In this document: positions 52,927-61,550 of the stretch, one piece after another
Layout: each line of letters opens with the position of its first letter
Position numbering within the stretch: the first letter of the stretch is position 1
Source of the DNA: [Clostridium] hylemonae DSM 15053
Lineage (GTDB): Bacteria > Bacillota > Clostridia > Lachnospirales > Lachnospiraceae
NCBI RefSeq assembly: GCF_008281175.1
Contig: NZ_CP036524.1
Span: 62,001-126,000 of the forward strand
Length of the DNA: 64,000 nt
Direction of reading: 5' to 3'
The notes under the pieces: generated by a model
Told to the model about the DNA's origin: nothing
Databases searched by the model: none
The model's input: only the letters and a program-made list of their open reading frames with translations
Position numbers and translations under genes: made by a program

Positions 52927-54297
52927 ATGAATAACCAGTTTGGAAAATCACTTCGTTCTCAGATGGAGAAAGCCGGGGTAAAAGAAAGCGAGCTGGCGGA
53001 TGCGCTCAGCTATGATGCCACATATATCAGCAAATGGATGAATGGAAGTAAACTGCCGTCGGAGCGGAATGCAGAACGGATCATCGGGCAGATGGCGGAT
53101 TTCTTTACGGCGCGTACCGATGCGGCGGATGAGGCGGAGAGGGAAGCCGGGAGGCAGAAATGTCTGGCGGACTTGAAAATGTCCTACGCCGGCGACCGGA
53201 ATTACCACATATTCCAGGATTATAACAATAACGAGATGTCCTTCGCGGATAACCTGCAGATGCTGATACAGCTGACGAGAGCCGCTTTTGTACAGGCCTT
53301 GAACATGTACGGCGGATGTATCAGCATTACGGCTACTTTTGACCTTTTCCGCCTGTACGGGAAAGAATTCAGGAAGTTGATGACGGAGCTGCACGGCGCA
53401 GGAGTGAAGAAGGTGGAGCTGCGACTGGCGCTGGATCCGGAGGAGCTGGCAGCAGATCATAATTATTACGCAGCCAGTATTATAAATACGATCGGAAGCT
53501 TTGATTATATAGAGATGTATATTGTCAGCAGGAAACCGGAGCAGCCGCGCATACTCGTCATAAATGATCTGCTCTGCCTGCAGGTTCTCTGGAACATGGG
53601 CGGTGAGACAGGGGCTGTCTTTTCTATGGAACATAAGATAATAAGGCAGTTTTCCGGTATCTGCCAGCAGGTGATGGAAGCGGGGGAAAAGCTGCTGGAT
53701 CCGGCGGAGCCGGAGAGTCTGAGACGGACCAATGTGCAGCTTGACTCTTATTCTGACCGCCGTCAGTGGCAGTTTTTTAACGAACCGCCCGCCATGCTCT
53801 TCCCGAAGGAGATCATGGACGTATTTATTGCAAATGCAGAGGATGACAGTTACGCGCGTTATCTTGTGAAACTGAAAAATGTATTCGCCAGGCATACGTG
53901 CAAGGCGCGGATCGATCTGGTGCTGTATTCCTCCAAGCTGAATGAGTATCTCACAAACGGAAATATCAGTGTCGGTAACGTCAGCCATCATCTGACCGCG
54001 GAGCAGACACGCAGCCATCTGACATATTTGAGCAGAGTCATGTCGGAGAATCCGCAGATCAGGCTTTATGTGATCCGTGATACTGTCGTGCTCAGCGAGG
54101 AACTCAGAAGAGCGCCGTCCATTTTTCTCGATACGTATTCCCTGAATATTGAAAATTCTAAAAAACAGCCGAACGATAATTATCATATCTCTTTGGACCC
54201 GCGTATGCGGGGCGCCTTCCAGCAATTCTTTGAAAATATGCTCGGCATGCCTTTCTGCAACCGGCTGACAGCAGAAGATGTGCTCCGTTATCTGTAA
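52927..54297 (+). CDS. Large HTH regulator upstream of the transporter/SDR/aminotransferase operon
   Basis: The 456-aa protein has an N-terminal XRE-type HTH (about 5-60; GVKESELADALSYDATYISK, then WMNGSKLPSERNAERI). A long C-terminal part without recognised domain follows. The plan equals that of the 503-aa protein encoded at 26249. ATG 52927 follows AAAAGAGGTGTGAC; an upstream in-frame start at 52876 lies in the promoter. A terminator follows the gene and a catabolic-looking operon begins 208 bases on, which is the likely target. Confidence 0.78.
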   Translation: MNNQFGKSLRSQMEKAGVKESELADALSYDATYISKWMNGSKLPSERNAERIIGQMADFFTARTDAADEAEREAGRQKCLADLKMSYAGDRNYHIFQDYNNNEMSFADNLQMLIQLTRAAFVQALNMYGGCISITATFDLFRLYGKEFRKLMTELHGAGVKKVELRLALDPEELAADHNYYAASIINTIGSFDYIEMYIVSRKPEQPRILVINDLLCLQVLWNMGGETGAVFSMEHKIIRQFSGICQQVMEAGEKLLDPAEPESLRRTNVQLDSYSDRRQWQFFNEPPAMLFPKEIMDVFIANAEDDSYARYLVKLKNVFARHTCKARIDLVLYSSKLNEYLTNGNISVGNVSHHLTAEQTRSHLTYLSRVMSENPQIRLYVIRDTVVLSEELRRAPSIFLDTYSLNIENSKKQPNDNYHISLDPRMRGAFQQFFENMLGMPFCNRLTAEDVLRYL

Positions 54298-54311
54298 AAC
54301 CAGTTTTCCGG

Positions 54312-54345
54312 CGGACTTGAATTTCTTGAATTCAGGTCCGTTTTT
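54312..54345 (+). terminator. Rho-independent terminator
   Basis: CGGACTTGAATT (54312-54323) pairs with AATTCAGGTCCG (54329-54340), one G-U pair, and five T residues follow. Confidence 0.88.
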
Positions 54346-54437
54346 CTGTTTGTCAATTCATTCACATTGGTTCAAGTGTAAACCGGCAGAAAGGATTTTA
54401 TAATAAAGCCATAGCAGCAATGCTGCAGAGGATCCGG

Positions 54438-54462
54438 CCGCAGACAAAATGACGGTCTGCGG
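54438..54462 (+). promoter_or_regulatory. Leader hairpin before the YkvI gene
   Basis: CCGCAGAC (54438-54445) pairs with GTCTGCGG (54455-54462). A smaller hairpin, GCAGCAATGCTGC, lies just upstream at about 54414-54426. There is no T tract directly after, so these may be an operator or an mRNA leader structure. Confidence 0.35.
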
Positions 54463-54504
54463 GCAACACTTAACACTACATTTTTTAGAAAAGGGGGAAC
54501 AGAT

Positions 54505-55629
54505 ATGGAAGAAAACAGGGCGAAAATTGGACAGGTGATCGCCATAGGCGGGGCGTTCATGGGATTTGTCATCGGCTCCAGCTTCGCGTCGGGACAAGAA
54601 TGCATGCAGTATTTCAGCGGCTTTGGCGTGGCAGGAAGTATCGGGGCCGGGGCGATAGCGCTCATACTTTACGCATGGTTCGTAAGCACGATCGTGGAAG
54701 ACGGAAGATATCTGAAGCTGAATAACTCCGGCAAGATGTTTAATTTCTACCTCGGCAAATATCTCGGGTTTGTGATGGAATGGTTTACGCCGATCATGTT
54801 GTTTTTCGTATATTCCATGATGATCTCAGGCGCAGGTTCGACGTTTGAGGAGTATTATGGAGTGAACGGGAATATCGGACGTGCGGTCATGATCATCGCT
54901 TCGCTTGGAACTGTCCTGCTCGGGCTTGAGAAACTGGTCAAGATCGTGGGCTACATCGCACCGGTTCTGCTCGTTGTTACGATGTTCATCGGCATCTTAT
55001 CCATTGTGAACAATCCGGAAGGCATCGCGCTGGCAGATCAGAACCTGAAGACAGTCCAGGTGAATACGAATTTTAATAACTGGGCGTTATCAGGACTTAT
55101 GTATGGCGCGTATACGGTCACGGGGGTCGTGCCATACCTGGCGGATATCGGGAAATCTACGGCGACGAACAGGAAGAACTCTATACTGGGAGGTCTGTTT
55201 GGAGGAGGCGCTTTCCTGATCGCCGTAATGATCCTGAACTTCGGGCTTCTGGCCAATATCACGGATGTCTACAACCTGGAGATCCCGTCTCTTTTTGTGG
55301 CGGCATCTATAAGTCCGGTATTTGGTCATGTTTTTTCCGTGCTGTTGCTCCTTGGTATCTATACAACGGCGGTGCCTATGCTTTATACGGTCTGCAATAA
55401 AATATCCTCTGACGGAAAGAGCAGGGCATACCGTATCGCAGCCGTTGTAACAGCCATCGTGAGCATTTTCGGCGGACAGCTGTCGTTCTCGACAATGATC
55501 AGTATCATTTATCCGATTTCCGGATATGCGGGCATCGTAATTTTTGCCGGAATGATCTACACTAAGTATATCAGAAAGAAAAAATATGAAGATTTTGATG
55601 AAGCAGATGTTCTTATCAAGAAAATATAA
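54505..55629 (+). CDS. YkvI-like membrane transporter
   Basis: The 374-aa protein has about ten membrane spans and starts with AIGGAFMGFVIGSSFASGQE, the glycine-rich first helix of YkvI-type secondary transporters related to the APC superfamily. GLMYGAYTVTGVVPYLADIG is another typical segment. The substrate is unknown; an amino acid or amine fits the aminotransferase encoded two genes later. AAAAGGGGGAACAGAT precedes the ATG. First gene of a three-gene operon (gaps of 12 and 15 bases). Confidence 0.88.
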   Translation: MEENRAKIGQVIAIGGAFMGFVIGSSFASGQECMQYFSGFGVAGSIGAGAIALILYAWFVSTIVEDGRYLKLNNSGKMFNFYLGKYLGFVMEWFTPIMLFFVYSMMISGAGSTFEEYYGVNGNIGRAVMIIASLGTVLLGLEKLVKIVGYIAPVLLVVTMFIGILSIVNNPEGIALADQNLKTVQVNTNFNNWALSGLMYGAYTVTGVVPYLADIGKSTATNRKNSILGGLFGGGAFLIAVMILNFGLLANITDVYNLEIPSLFVAASISPVFGHVFSVLLLLGIYTTAVPMLYTVCNKISSDGKSRAYRIAAVVTAIVSIFGGQLSFSTMISIIYPISGYAGIVIFAGMIYTKYIRKKKYEDFDEADVLIKKI

Positions 55630-55641
55630 AGGAGGATCATT

Positions 55642-56436
55642 ATGAAAAAAGTATTGGTAACCGGAGGCACACAGGGAGTTGGTCTTGAAACTGTAAAATT
55701 ACTGCTCGGACAGGGATATGAGGTACATATTACATACCGGCGCTCTGCGGGTAAGGCAGAGGAGCTTATGCGGGAAAATCCGGGGCGCCTGTTTGCGTAT
55801 AAGCTGGACCAGGGAAAACTCGAAGAGATCGAGGATGCTGATTTTCTGACAGAGCATGAATGGTACGGCGTGATTTTTAACGCTGCCCTCGGCTCAGGGA
55901 CTGTCAAAGATTATGCAGAACAGGGAGACCCGCTGAAAGCGGCAAATGATGTGGCGATGATGACGGTAAATGCCCTTGGCCCTCTTTGGATATACAAAAA
56001 GATCCAGCCGGTGATCGAGGCAAAGACGGAAAAGACAAAACTGATCTTCATTTCCTCGGTCGGAGGCGGGATCGCCTGTTTCCCGAAGTTCACTTTAAGC
56101 GACGGCATGAGTAAATGTGCGGTGGCATATCTTGCCAGACAGCTGGCGGCAGAAAATACACACACGCCGATCGACGTATTCTGCATCAGCCCGGGGGCGA
56201 TCGAGACACCGATGTTCTATTCCAGTACATTAAAGGATATGACGCCGGAGGAACGGGCGGCGTTTGATGCCGCACAGGCGAAGAAAAGACTGATCCAGCC
56301 GTCCGAGATCGCGTTCTGGCTGGGAGAACTGCTGCGGGATGAATCTACTCTCATGCATGGAGCTAATATTGACGCTACCATGGGGCTCGGCGTGCGCCCC
56401 GGCATACAGACAGAGGCGGGACTGGAACACAATTAA
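55642..56436 (+). CDS. SDR-family oxidoreductase lacking the catalytic tyrosine
   Basis: The 264-aa protein has the Rossmann nucleotide site TGGTQGVGLETV (about 7-18), the NAALGSG counterpart of NNAG and the catalytic serine in FISSVGGG. At the YxxxK position the sequence is D154-G-M-S-K158, so Tyr is replaced by Asp while Lys is kept. Classical reductase chemistry is therefore doubtful; another reaction or a binding role is possible. It starts 12 bases after the transporter gene with AAAGGAGGATCATT and is followed by an aminotransferase. Confidence 0.87.
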   Translation: MKKVLVTGGTQGVGLETVKLLLGQGYEVHITYRRSAGKAEELMRENPGRLFAYKLDQGKLEEIEDADFLTEHEWYGVIFNAALGSGTVKDYAEQGDPLKAANDVAMMTVNALGPLWIYKKIQPVIEAKTEKTKLIFISSVGGGIACFPKFTLSDGMSKCAVAYLARQLAAENTHTPIDVFCISPGAIETPMFYSSTLKDMTPEERAAFDAAQAKKRLIQPSEIAFWLGELLRDESTLMHGANIDATMGLGVRPGIQTEAGLEHN

Positions 56437-56451
56437 AGGGAGGTGGGCAGA

Positions 56452-57696
56452 ATGCTCGAATTTTTATCAGAACGCGGGAAAAAGTGGGTTCGGACCTTGC
56501 CGCCGCTCGTGAAGGCCCATTTTGATAATTTTTATAATATGTATGACAAAGAGACAAATCCGAAAGGCTTGATCAATATGGGGACCGCGGAAAGCCATCT
56601 CGTCAACGGGGAAGTCTGCGGCCTTCTGCGAAAAGCGGCAGAGCGCATGGATCTGACAGGGTACAATATCCATTATAATAAGTTCGAGGGCAGTGATGAG
56701 TTCCGCTCGGCCATCGCGGACCACTGGCAGAAGCTTATTTTCGGAGCCGGAAGCGAAGTGAAGCTGAGGAAAGAGAATGTGGCGGTATGTGCAGGCTGTA
56801 CAGTTGCGCTTGAGACGCTGGCTACACTTCTGGCGGAGCCGGGAGATGTGTTCCTCATTCCGTCGCCATATTATTCCAGCTTTGTAGATGACATTCATGA
56901 ACGCGCAGGGGTGATCCCTGTCGGTGTACCCTGCGATGAAAGTCTGGACAGAGAAGCGTTTGAAGAGGCTTATGCAGGAGTGGTGAAGGAAGGGAAAAGA
57001 GTGAGAGCCGTGCTCTTTTCTTCGCCGAATAACCCTGTCGGGACGGTATACGGCGAGGCGGCGGTGCGGGGTCTGCTTGACTTTGCCATGGAGCATGACC
57101 TGGATGTGATATCCGATGAGATATACGCGCAGACCGTCTTTGATCCTGAGGCTGAATTTGTCAGCACGCTGAAGCTGGTTCCGGATGCATACCGTCACAG
57201 AGTGCACGTCACGAGCAGTTTTGCAAAGGACTTTGTCCTGTCCGGGTTCAGAACGGGCTTGTGTATATCGTTTAACCCTTGTATTATACAGGGATTTGCA
57301 TCGATCATATATTACTCCTGCGTCTCCTCCCACACCCAGTCGCTGCTCACGGCCCTGCTGAGATCCCCTGAGCTTCCCGGCATCATGGAGCTATCAAGAA
57401 AGCGGCTTGCGCAGGCATATGATATGATCACCAACGGGTTTGAAGCGATAGGCGTACGGACGATGAAGGCGCAGGCCGGCATATTTGTTATGGCAGACTT
57501 TTCTGCTTACATGGAAAAGCAGGAATTTGAGGCGGAACATACATTGTGGGAAAGGATATACAATGAGCTGATGATCAATGTGTCTCCGGGGCAGCTGTTT
57601 GGTTGTACCAGACCGGGCTGGTTCCGCGCGTGCTATGCTTTTGACCGCGACACGGTGGAAGAGGCGTGCCGGAGGCTTAAGACACTAAAAATATAA
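56452..57696 (+). CDS. Class I/II PLP aminotransferase, ACC-synthase-like
   Basis: The 414-aa protein has fold type I PLP motifs: AGCTVALETLATLLAEPGDV, SPNNPVGTVYG (asparagine site), ISDEIYAQTVF (aspartate and tyrosine) and the PLP lysine K259 in SSFAKDFVLSGFRTG. The spacing and the NIHYNKFEGSDEFRSAIADH segment recall 1-aminocyclopropane-1-carboxylate synthase-like enzymes. Transamination or a beta/gamma-elimination of an amino acid are possible. ATG 56452 follows AAGGGAGGTGGGCAG; a GTG nine bases earlier overlaps that site. Last gene of the operon. Confidence 0.9.
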   Translation: MLEFLSERGKKWVRTLPPLVKAHFDNFYNMYDKETNPKGLINMGTAESHLVNGEVCGLLRKAAERMDLTGYNIHYNKFEGSDEFRSAIADHWQKLIFGAGSEVKLRKENVAVCAGCTVALETLATLLAEPGDVFLIPSPYYSSFVDDIHERAGVIPVGVPCDESLDREAFEEAYAGVVKEGKRVRAVLFSSPNNPVGTVYGEAAVRGLLDFAMEHDLDVISDEIYAQTVFDPEAEFVSTLKLVPDAYRHRVHVTSSFAKDFVLSGFRTGLCISFNPCIIQGFASIIYYSCVSSHTQSLLTALLRSPELPGIMELSRKRLAQAYDMITNGFEAIGVRTMKAQAGIFVMADFSAYMEKQEFEAEHTLWERIYNELMINVSPGQLFGCTRPGWFRACYAFDRDTVEEACRRLKTLKI

Positions 57697-57750
57697 AATT
57701 GAAGAGACAGATTTCATTTTAATTTTTTACTATGAACGGCAATATGATGT

Positions 57751-57756
57751 TATAAT
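57751..57756 (+). promoter_or_regulatory. Candidate -10 box before the GGDEF gene
   Basis: TATAAT lies 40 bases before the start codon at 57796. A T-rich TTTACT upstream is at a spacing longer than usual, so the -35 box is unsure. Confidence 0.4.
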
Positions 57757-57795
57757 TGTAGTTAAATAGCTTTTGTGCTTCATGAAAGGGAACCT

Positions 57796-59718
57796 ATGCA
57801 GAAGATATTTAAGAAGTATACGATTATAATAATGTCTATTGCCGTTCTTTCTATACTTGTGATCAATTTTTTTCTTTCGGAAAATGCACTGCGGGGAAGG
57901 CAGCTTGAAACATTTCACGCAAAGATAGACCAGGTTATCCAGACAATGGAAAATAACCAGACAGAGCTGGCTTCCATTAAAAAGAACCTGGACGAGGATT
58001 ACCTGACCCGTGCAAGGGCTGCGGCTTATGTGGTGGAGAAGAATCCCGGAGTGCTTGACAGTGTGGAGGAGCTTGAGAATCTGGCTTCCCTTTTGAATGT
58101 GGATGAGCTGCATGTGACAGAATCAGACGGGATCATCCGTTATTCCTCCGTTCCAAAATATATCGGCCTGGATTTTCATAACGGGAAGCAGATGAGAGGC
58201 TTTCTTCCCATACTGGAAAGCGCAGGCGGCGATGAGTATATTATACAGGAGGCACAGCCTAACACAGCGGAAAAGAAGATGATGAAGTATGTGGGCGTCT
58301 CAAGGAAGGGCGTGAAAGGACTTGTGCAGGTGGGACTTGAGCCGGTGCGCCAGATGGAGGCACAGGAGAGAAACACGTATGATTATATATTCTCCAGATT
58401 CCCGACAGATGTGGGGGAAGGCTTCTTTGCGATGGACGTGGACAGCGGGGAGATTGTCGCGTACACCGGACGAAGCGAAGAGATAGCCGGACTGGAAGAT
58501 CGCGGTCTCGAGAGTCTGAAAAAGTGTGAGACAGGGGCGTTCCAAACTCTGGCCGGCGGGACGCAGAACTATGTCGTCACGAGATCCCATGAAGGCGTGC
58601 TCATAGGCGCATTTATATCGAATGCCGCGCTGTACCACACTTTCTGGAAAAATATACTGCTTACATTTCTCTATCTGCTGGCTGTGGAGATCGTTGCGGT
58701 ACTCTTGCTGAACTATCTCGTGAAACAAAAGGTCGTAAGCGGCATACACAAGCTCCGGGACGGCCTGTCCAGAATAACAAAAGGAGAGCTGGGTACGACA
58801 GTGGAAGTGGGAGGCGCTCCGGAGTTCTTCGACTTAAGCCATGGCATTAACTCTATGGTAAAAAGCGTCGTGAACAGCTCGGACCGGATCTCGAAAATCA
58901 TTGCCATGTCACAGATCCCTCTTGCGGCGTTTGAGTATCAGAATGATATGGACTATGTCTTTGTTACGTCCAAACTAGGAGAACTGCTCGATATGGATAA
59001 GGAAATGCTGGAGCGGTATACGAAAGAACCGGCGGCATTTTTGCAGATGATCCGTGTGTTCATGGAAGGTCCGGTTGAAAATGAAGAGGATGTGTACCGC
59101 GCCGGCGCACAGAAATATGTGCGGATCCATTTCACCATAGAGGAGACGGGGTATTATGGAACGGTTACAGATGCCACGAAAGAAATGATGGATAAGCGGC
59201 AGATGCTGTATGAAAATAACCACGACCAGCTGACCGGGCTTGCGAGATATCCGTACTTTAAAGAGACGGCTTCACAGGTACTGTGCAGTTTAAAAGAGGA
59301 TGAAATATGCGCCTGTGTCATGATAGATCTGGACGCATTCAAAAGTATCAATGATACGTATGGGCATGATGTGGGGGACAGGTATCTTCAGGAGTTTGCG
59401 CAGGTCATGAAAGAGCTGCCGAAAGATCATTGTCTTGTGTCAAGGCGTTCCGGAGATGAATTCTGTATCTTTGTCTTCGGATTCGAGACGGAAGACGAGA
59501 TAAGGACTCTGCTGGATGGGTTCTGGAAGGAGCTGCATACCAGGGCAGTCAGCCTTGGAACAGGAGAGAAATGTATGATAAGTGCCTCCGGCGGTTATGT
59601 ATGTACGAATGACAGAGAAATGAGCATGATCAGGCTGCTTCAGCAGGCAGATAAGGAATTGTACGAAGTAAAACGAAAAAACAAAGGACACTACTCTTGG
59701 CGGCAGTGTACGAGATAG
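57796..59718 (+). CDS. Membrane GGDEF protein (Cache-type sensor, HAMP-like)
   Basis: The 640-aa protein has a membrane segment at about 9-28, an extracytoplasmic sensor, a second membrane segment at about 285-310 and a HAMP-like region (KLRDGLSRITKGELGTTVEV). A PAS-like segment and a C-terminal GGDEF domain follow. The signature reads SGDEF (552-556), a variant often still active, and the substrate region HDQLTGLARYPYF is normal. ATG 57796 follows GAAAGGGAACCT. The end overlaps the frame of the next gene's leader; the WYL gene starts 17 bases later. Confidence 0.9.
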   Translation: MQKIFKKYTIIIMSIAVLSILVINFFLSENALRGRQLETFHAKIDQVIQTMENNQTELASIKKNLDEDYLTRARAAAYVVEKNPGVLDSVEELENLASLLNVDELHVTESDGIIRYSSVPKYIGLDFHNGKQMRGFLPILESAGGDEYIIQEAQPNTAEKKMMKYVGVSRKGVKGLVQVGLEPVRQMEAQERNTYDYIFSRFPTDVGEGFFAMDVDSGEIVAYTGRSEEIAGLEDRGLESLKKCETGAFQTLAGGTQNYVVTRSHEGVLIGAFISNAALYHTFWKNILLTFLYLLAVEIVAVLLLNYLVKQKVVSGIHKLRDGLSRITKGELGTTVEVGGAPEFFDLSHGINSMVKSVVNSSDRISKIIAMSQIPLAAFEYQNDMDYVFVTSKLGELLDMDKEMLERYTKEPAAFLQMIRVFMEGPVENEEDVYRAGAQKYVRIHFTIEETGYYGTVTDATKEMMDKRQMLYENNHDQLTGLARYPYFKETASQVLCSLKEDEICACVMIDLDAFKSINDTYGHDVGDRYLQEFAQVMKELPKDHCLVSRRSGDEFCIFVFGFETEDEIRTLLDGFWKELHTRAVSLGTGEKCMISASGGYVCTNDREMSMIRLLQQADKELYEVKRKNKGHYSWRQCTR

Positions 59719-59735
59719 ATAAGGAGCGTACGGAT

Positions 59736-60635
59736 ATGAAAAGCAGCAGGCTTTTTCAAATTTTATATCTGCTGATGGAGCGCCGCGACGTGACCGCGGG
59801 CATGCTTGCAGAGCGGCTGGAAGTCTCTGTCAGGACAATATACAGGGATCTGGACGCGCTGTCGGCGGCGGGGATCCCGGTATATGCCCAGAAGGGACAG
59901 GGAGGCGGGATCCGTCTGATGGAAGAGTTTAAGATGGACCGTTCCCTGCTGAGCGGGGAACAGCAGGAGCAGATCCTGACGGCGCTGCAGAGTCTCGACT
60001 CGGTAGGCGCGATCGAGGGCAGCAGTCTTCTCACACAGATGTCCGGCCTGTTCGGTAAAAAGGCCGTTGGATGGCTGGAAGTTGATTTCGGCAGCTGGGG
60101 AGCTATGAAGAAGGAGAAAGAATATTTTGAGATATGCAGGGAGGCGATCCTTCACTGCAGGCTTTTATCCTTTGAATACTTTAACTCTTCCGGCGGCTGG
60201 TGTGAGCGGACGGTGGAGCCGCTGAAGCTGTGTTTTAAGGGCGGCAACTGGTATGTGTCCGGGTATTGCCGCAGACGGCGTGGGTTTCGTCTGTTCCGTC
60301 TGAGCAGGATATTGAAGCTTTGTATAGAAGATGAGACATTTACACCAAAGGTGTACAAAGAAGGGGAGCGCCCTGAGCCGGTTCAGGAGATGATCCCCAT
60401 GAAGATCCGGTTCTCCGGCGAGGCGTCTTTTCAGGTGATGGACTTTTTCGCTCCGGATGACATCGAGGTGGAAGAGGACGGGACTCTTCTTGTAAATACC
60501 GCATTTCCGCCGGGCATATGGATCAAGCGGTTTCTGCTTTCGTTTGGCGCCCTTGCGAGGGTGATCGAGCCTGAGTGGGTGTGCCGGGAGCTGCTGGAAG
60601 AAGCAGAAAAAATCCGGATGTTGTACGATATATGA
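59736..60635 (+). CDS. WYL-domain transcriptional regulator
   Basis: The 299-aa protein has an N-terminal HTH (about 5-55; RRDVTAGMLAERLEVSVRTI, then YRDLDALSAAGIPVY). A WYL domain follows at about 140-210, where CFKGGNWYVSGYCRRRRGFR is the WYL-like core. A C-terminal extension (WCX) completes the family plan. WYL domains sense nucleotide or nucleic acid ligands. ATG 59736 follows AAGGAGCGTACGG. A DNA glycosylase-like gene follows after 67 bases, so the regulator may control it. Confidence 0.92.
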   Translation: MKSSRLFQILYLLMERRDVTAGMLAERLEVSVRTIYRDLDALSAAGIPVYAQKGQGGGIRLMEEFKMDRSLLSGEQQEQILTALQSLDSVGAIEGSSLLTQMSGLFGKKAVGWLEVDFGSWGAMKKEKEYFEICREAILHCRLLSFEYFNSSGGWCERTVEPLKLCFKGGNWYVSGYCRRRRGFRLFRLSRILKLCIEDETFTPKVYKEGERPEPVQEMIPMKIRFSGEASFQVMDFFAPDDIEVEEDGTLLVNTAFPPGIWIKRFLLSFGALARVIEPEWVCRELLEEAEKIRMLYDI

Positions 60636-60702
60636 CAGAGGTTGTCATATTTTCCGGTGTATGATGGCGGCAGAATGATAAAAACGAGGGAGGTAAGAGA
60701 AT

Positions 60703-61530
60703 ATGATCGAATTGCCGGAGGCGCTTGCAAGGGCAGCAGAGCTTGATAAGACGATCGCGGGAAAGACGGTGGCGAAGGTGTATCCGCCTTCTTCACCGCA
60801 TAAATTCTGCTGGTTTAATGGGGAGCCGGAAGCTTATGACAGACAGCTGCGGGGAAGAGAAGTGCAGAAGGCGGAAGGGTTTGGCATCTTTGTGGAGCTT
60901 CGGTTCAGTGGTGGCTTTGGACTCTGTTTTAATGACGGCGTCAATGTGAGGCTGCTTGAACCGTCCGCCGGGCTGCCGGAAAAATATCAGCTGCGGATCG
61001 ATTTTACAGACAGCTGGGTGCTGATATTTACGGTGGCAATGTATGGAGGGATTCTCTGCTATGAGCATACGTGTGCCAATGAATATTATGTGCTGAGCAA
61101 GGAGAGACTGTCTCCGCTTGCGGACGAATTTGACGAGGAATATTTCCGGGGACTTCTGGCAGGTGTGAAGCCTGGCATAAGTGCGAAAGCGTTTCTGGCA
61201 GCAGAACAGAGGATTCCGGGGCTCGGAAACGGGGTACTGCAGGACATTCTCTTTCGAGCCGGGATCCACCCGAAAAAAAAGGTCGGGAAACTGACGGCGG
61301 AAGAGACAGAACGCTTATTTGGGAGTGTCAAGGGAGTGCTGGCAGAAATGTCCCGCCTTGGCGGCAGGGATACGGAAAAGGATATTTGGGGAAGTCCCGG
61401 GAAGTATCCTACGGTTATGTCTAAAAACACATACAGAAATCCTTGTCCTATATGCAAAGGAGAGATAGTCAAGACAGCGTATCTCGGCGGCTCGGTCTAT
61501 TATTGTCCCCGCTGTCAGCCGCTGGATTGA
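60703..61530 (+). CDS. Fpg/Nei-family DNA glycosylase-like protein with Ile at position 2
   Basis: The 275-aa protein follows the Fpg/Nei plan: MIELPEALARAA at the start, the helix-two-turn-helix segment with EQRIPGLGNGVLQDILFRAG and PKKKVGKLT, and a C-terminal zinc finger (CPICKGEIVKTAYLGGSVYY then CPRC). In canonical enzymes the N-terminal proline (MPELPE) is the Schiff-base nucleophile; here residue 2 is isoleucine. Glu3 is kept. Base excision by the classical lyase route is doubtful. GAGGGAGGTAAGAGAAT precedes the ATG. Regulated perhaps by the WYL protein upstream. Confidence 0.88.
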   Translation: MIELPEALARAAELDKTIAGKTVAKVYPPSSPHKFCWFNGEPEAYDRQLRGREVQKAEGFGIFVELRFSGGFGLCFNDGVNVRLLEPSAGLPEKYQLRIDFTDSWVLIFTVAMYGGILCYEHTCANEYYVLSKERLSPLADEFDEEYFRGLLAGVKPGISAKAFLAAEQRIPGLGNGVLQDILFRAGIHPKKKVGKLTAEETERLFGSVKGVLAEMSRLGGRDTEKDIWGSPGKYPTVMSKNTYRNPCPICKGEIVKTAYLGGSVYYCPRCQPLD

Positions 61531-61550
61531 AATTGAAAGGAGAATCAGCT

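Noticed and set aside
52948-54225. 425-codon minus-strand frame opposite the second HTH regulator
   Set aside because: It has no ribosome site and a composition (His/Arg/Leu-rich) expected of antisense to a real gene; the plus-strand gene has a promoter, ribosome site and terminator.
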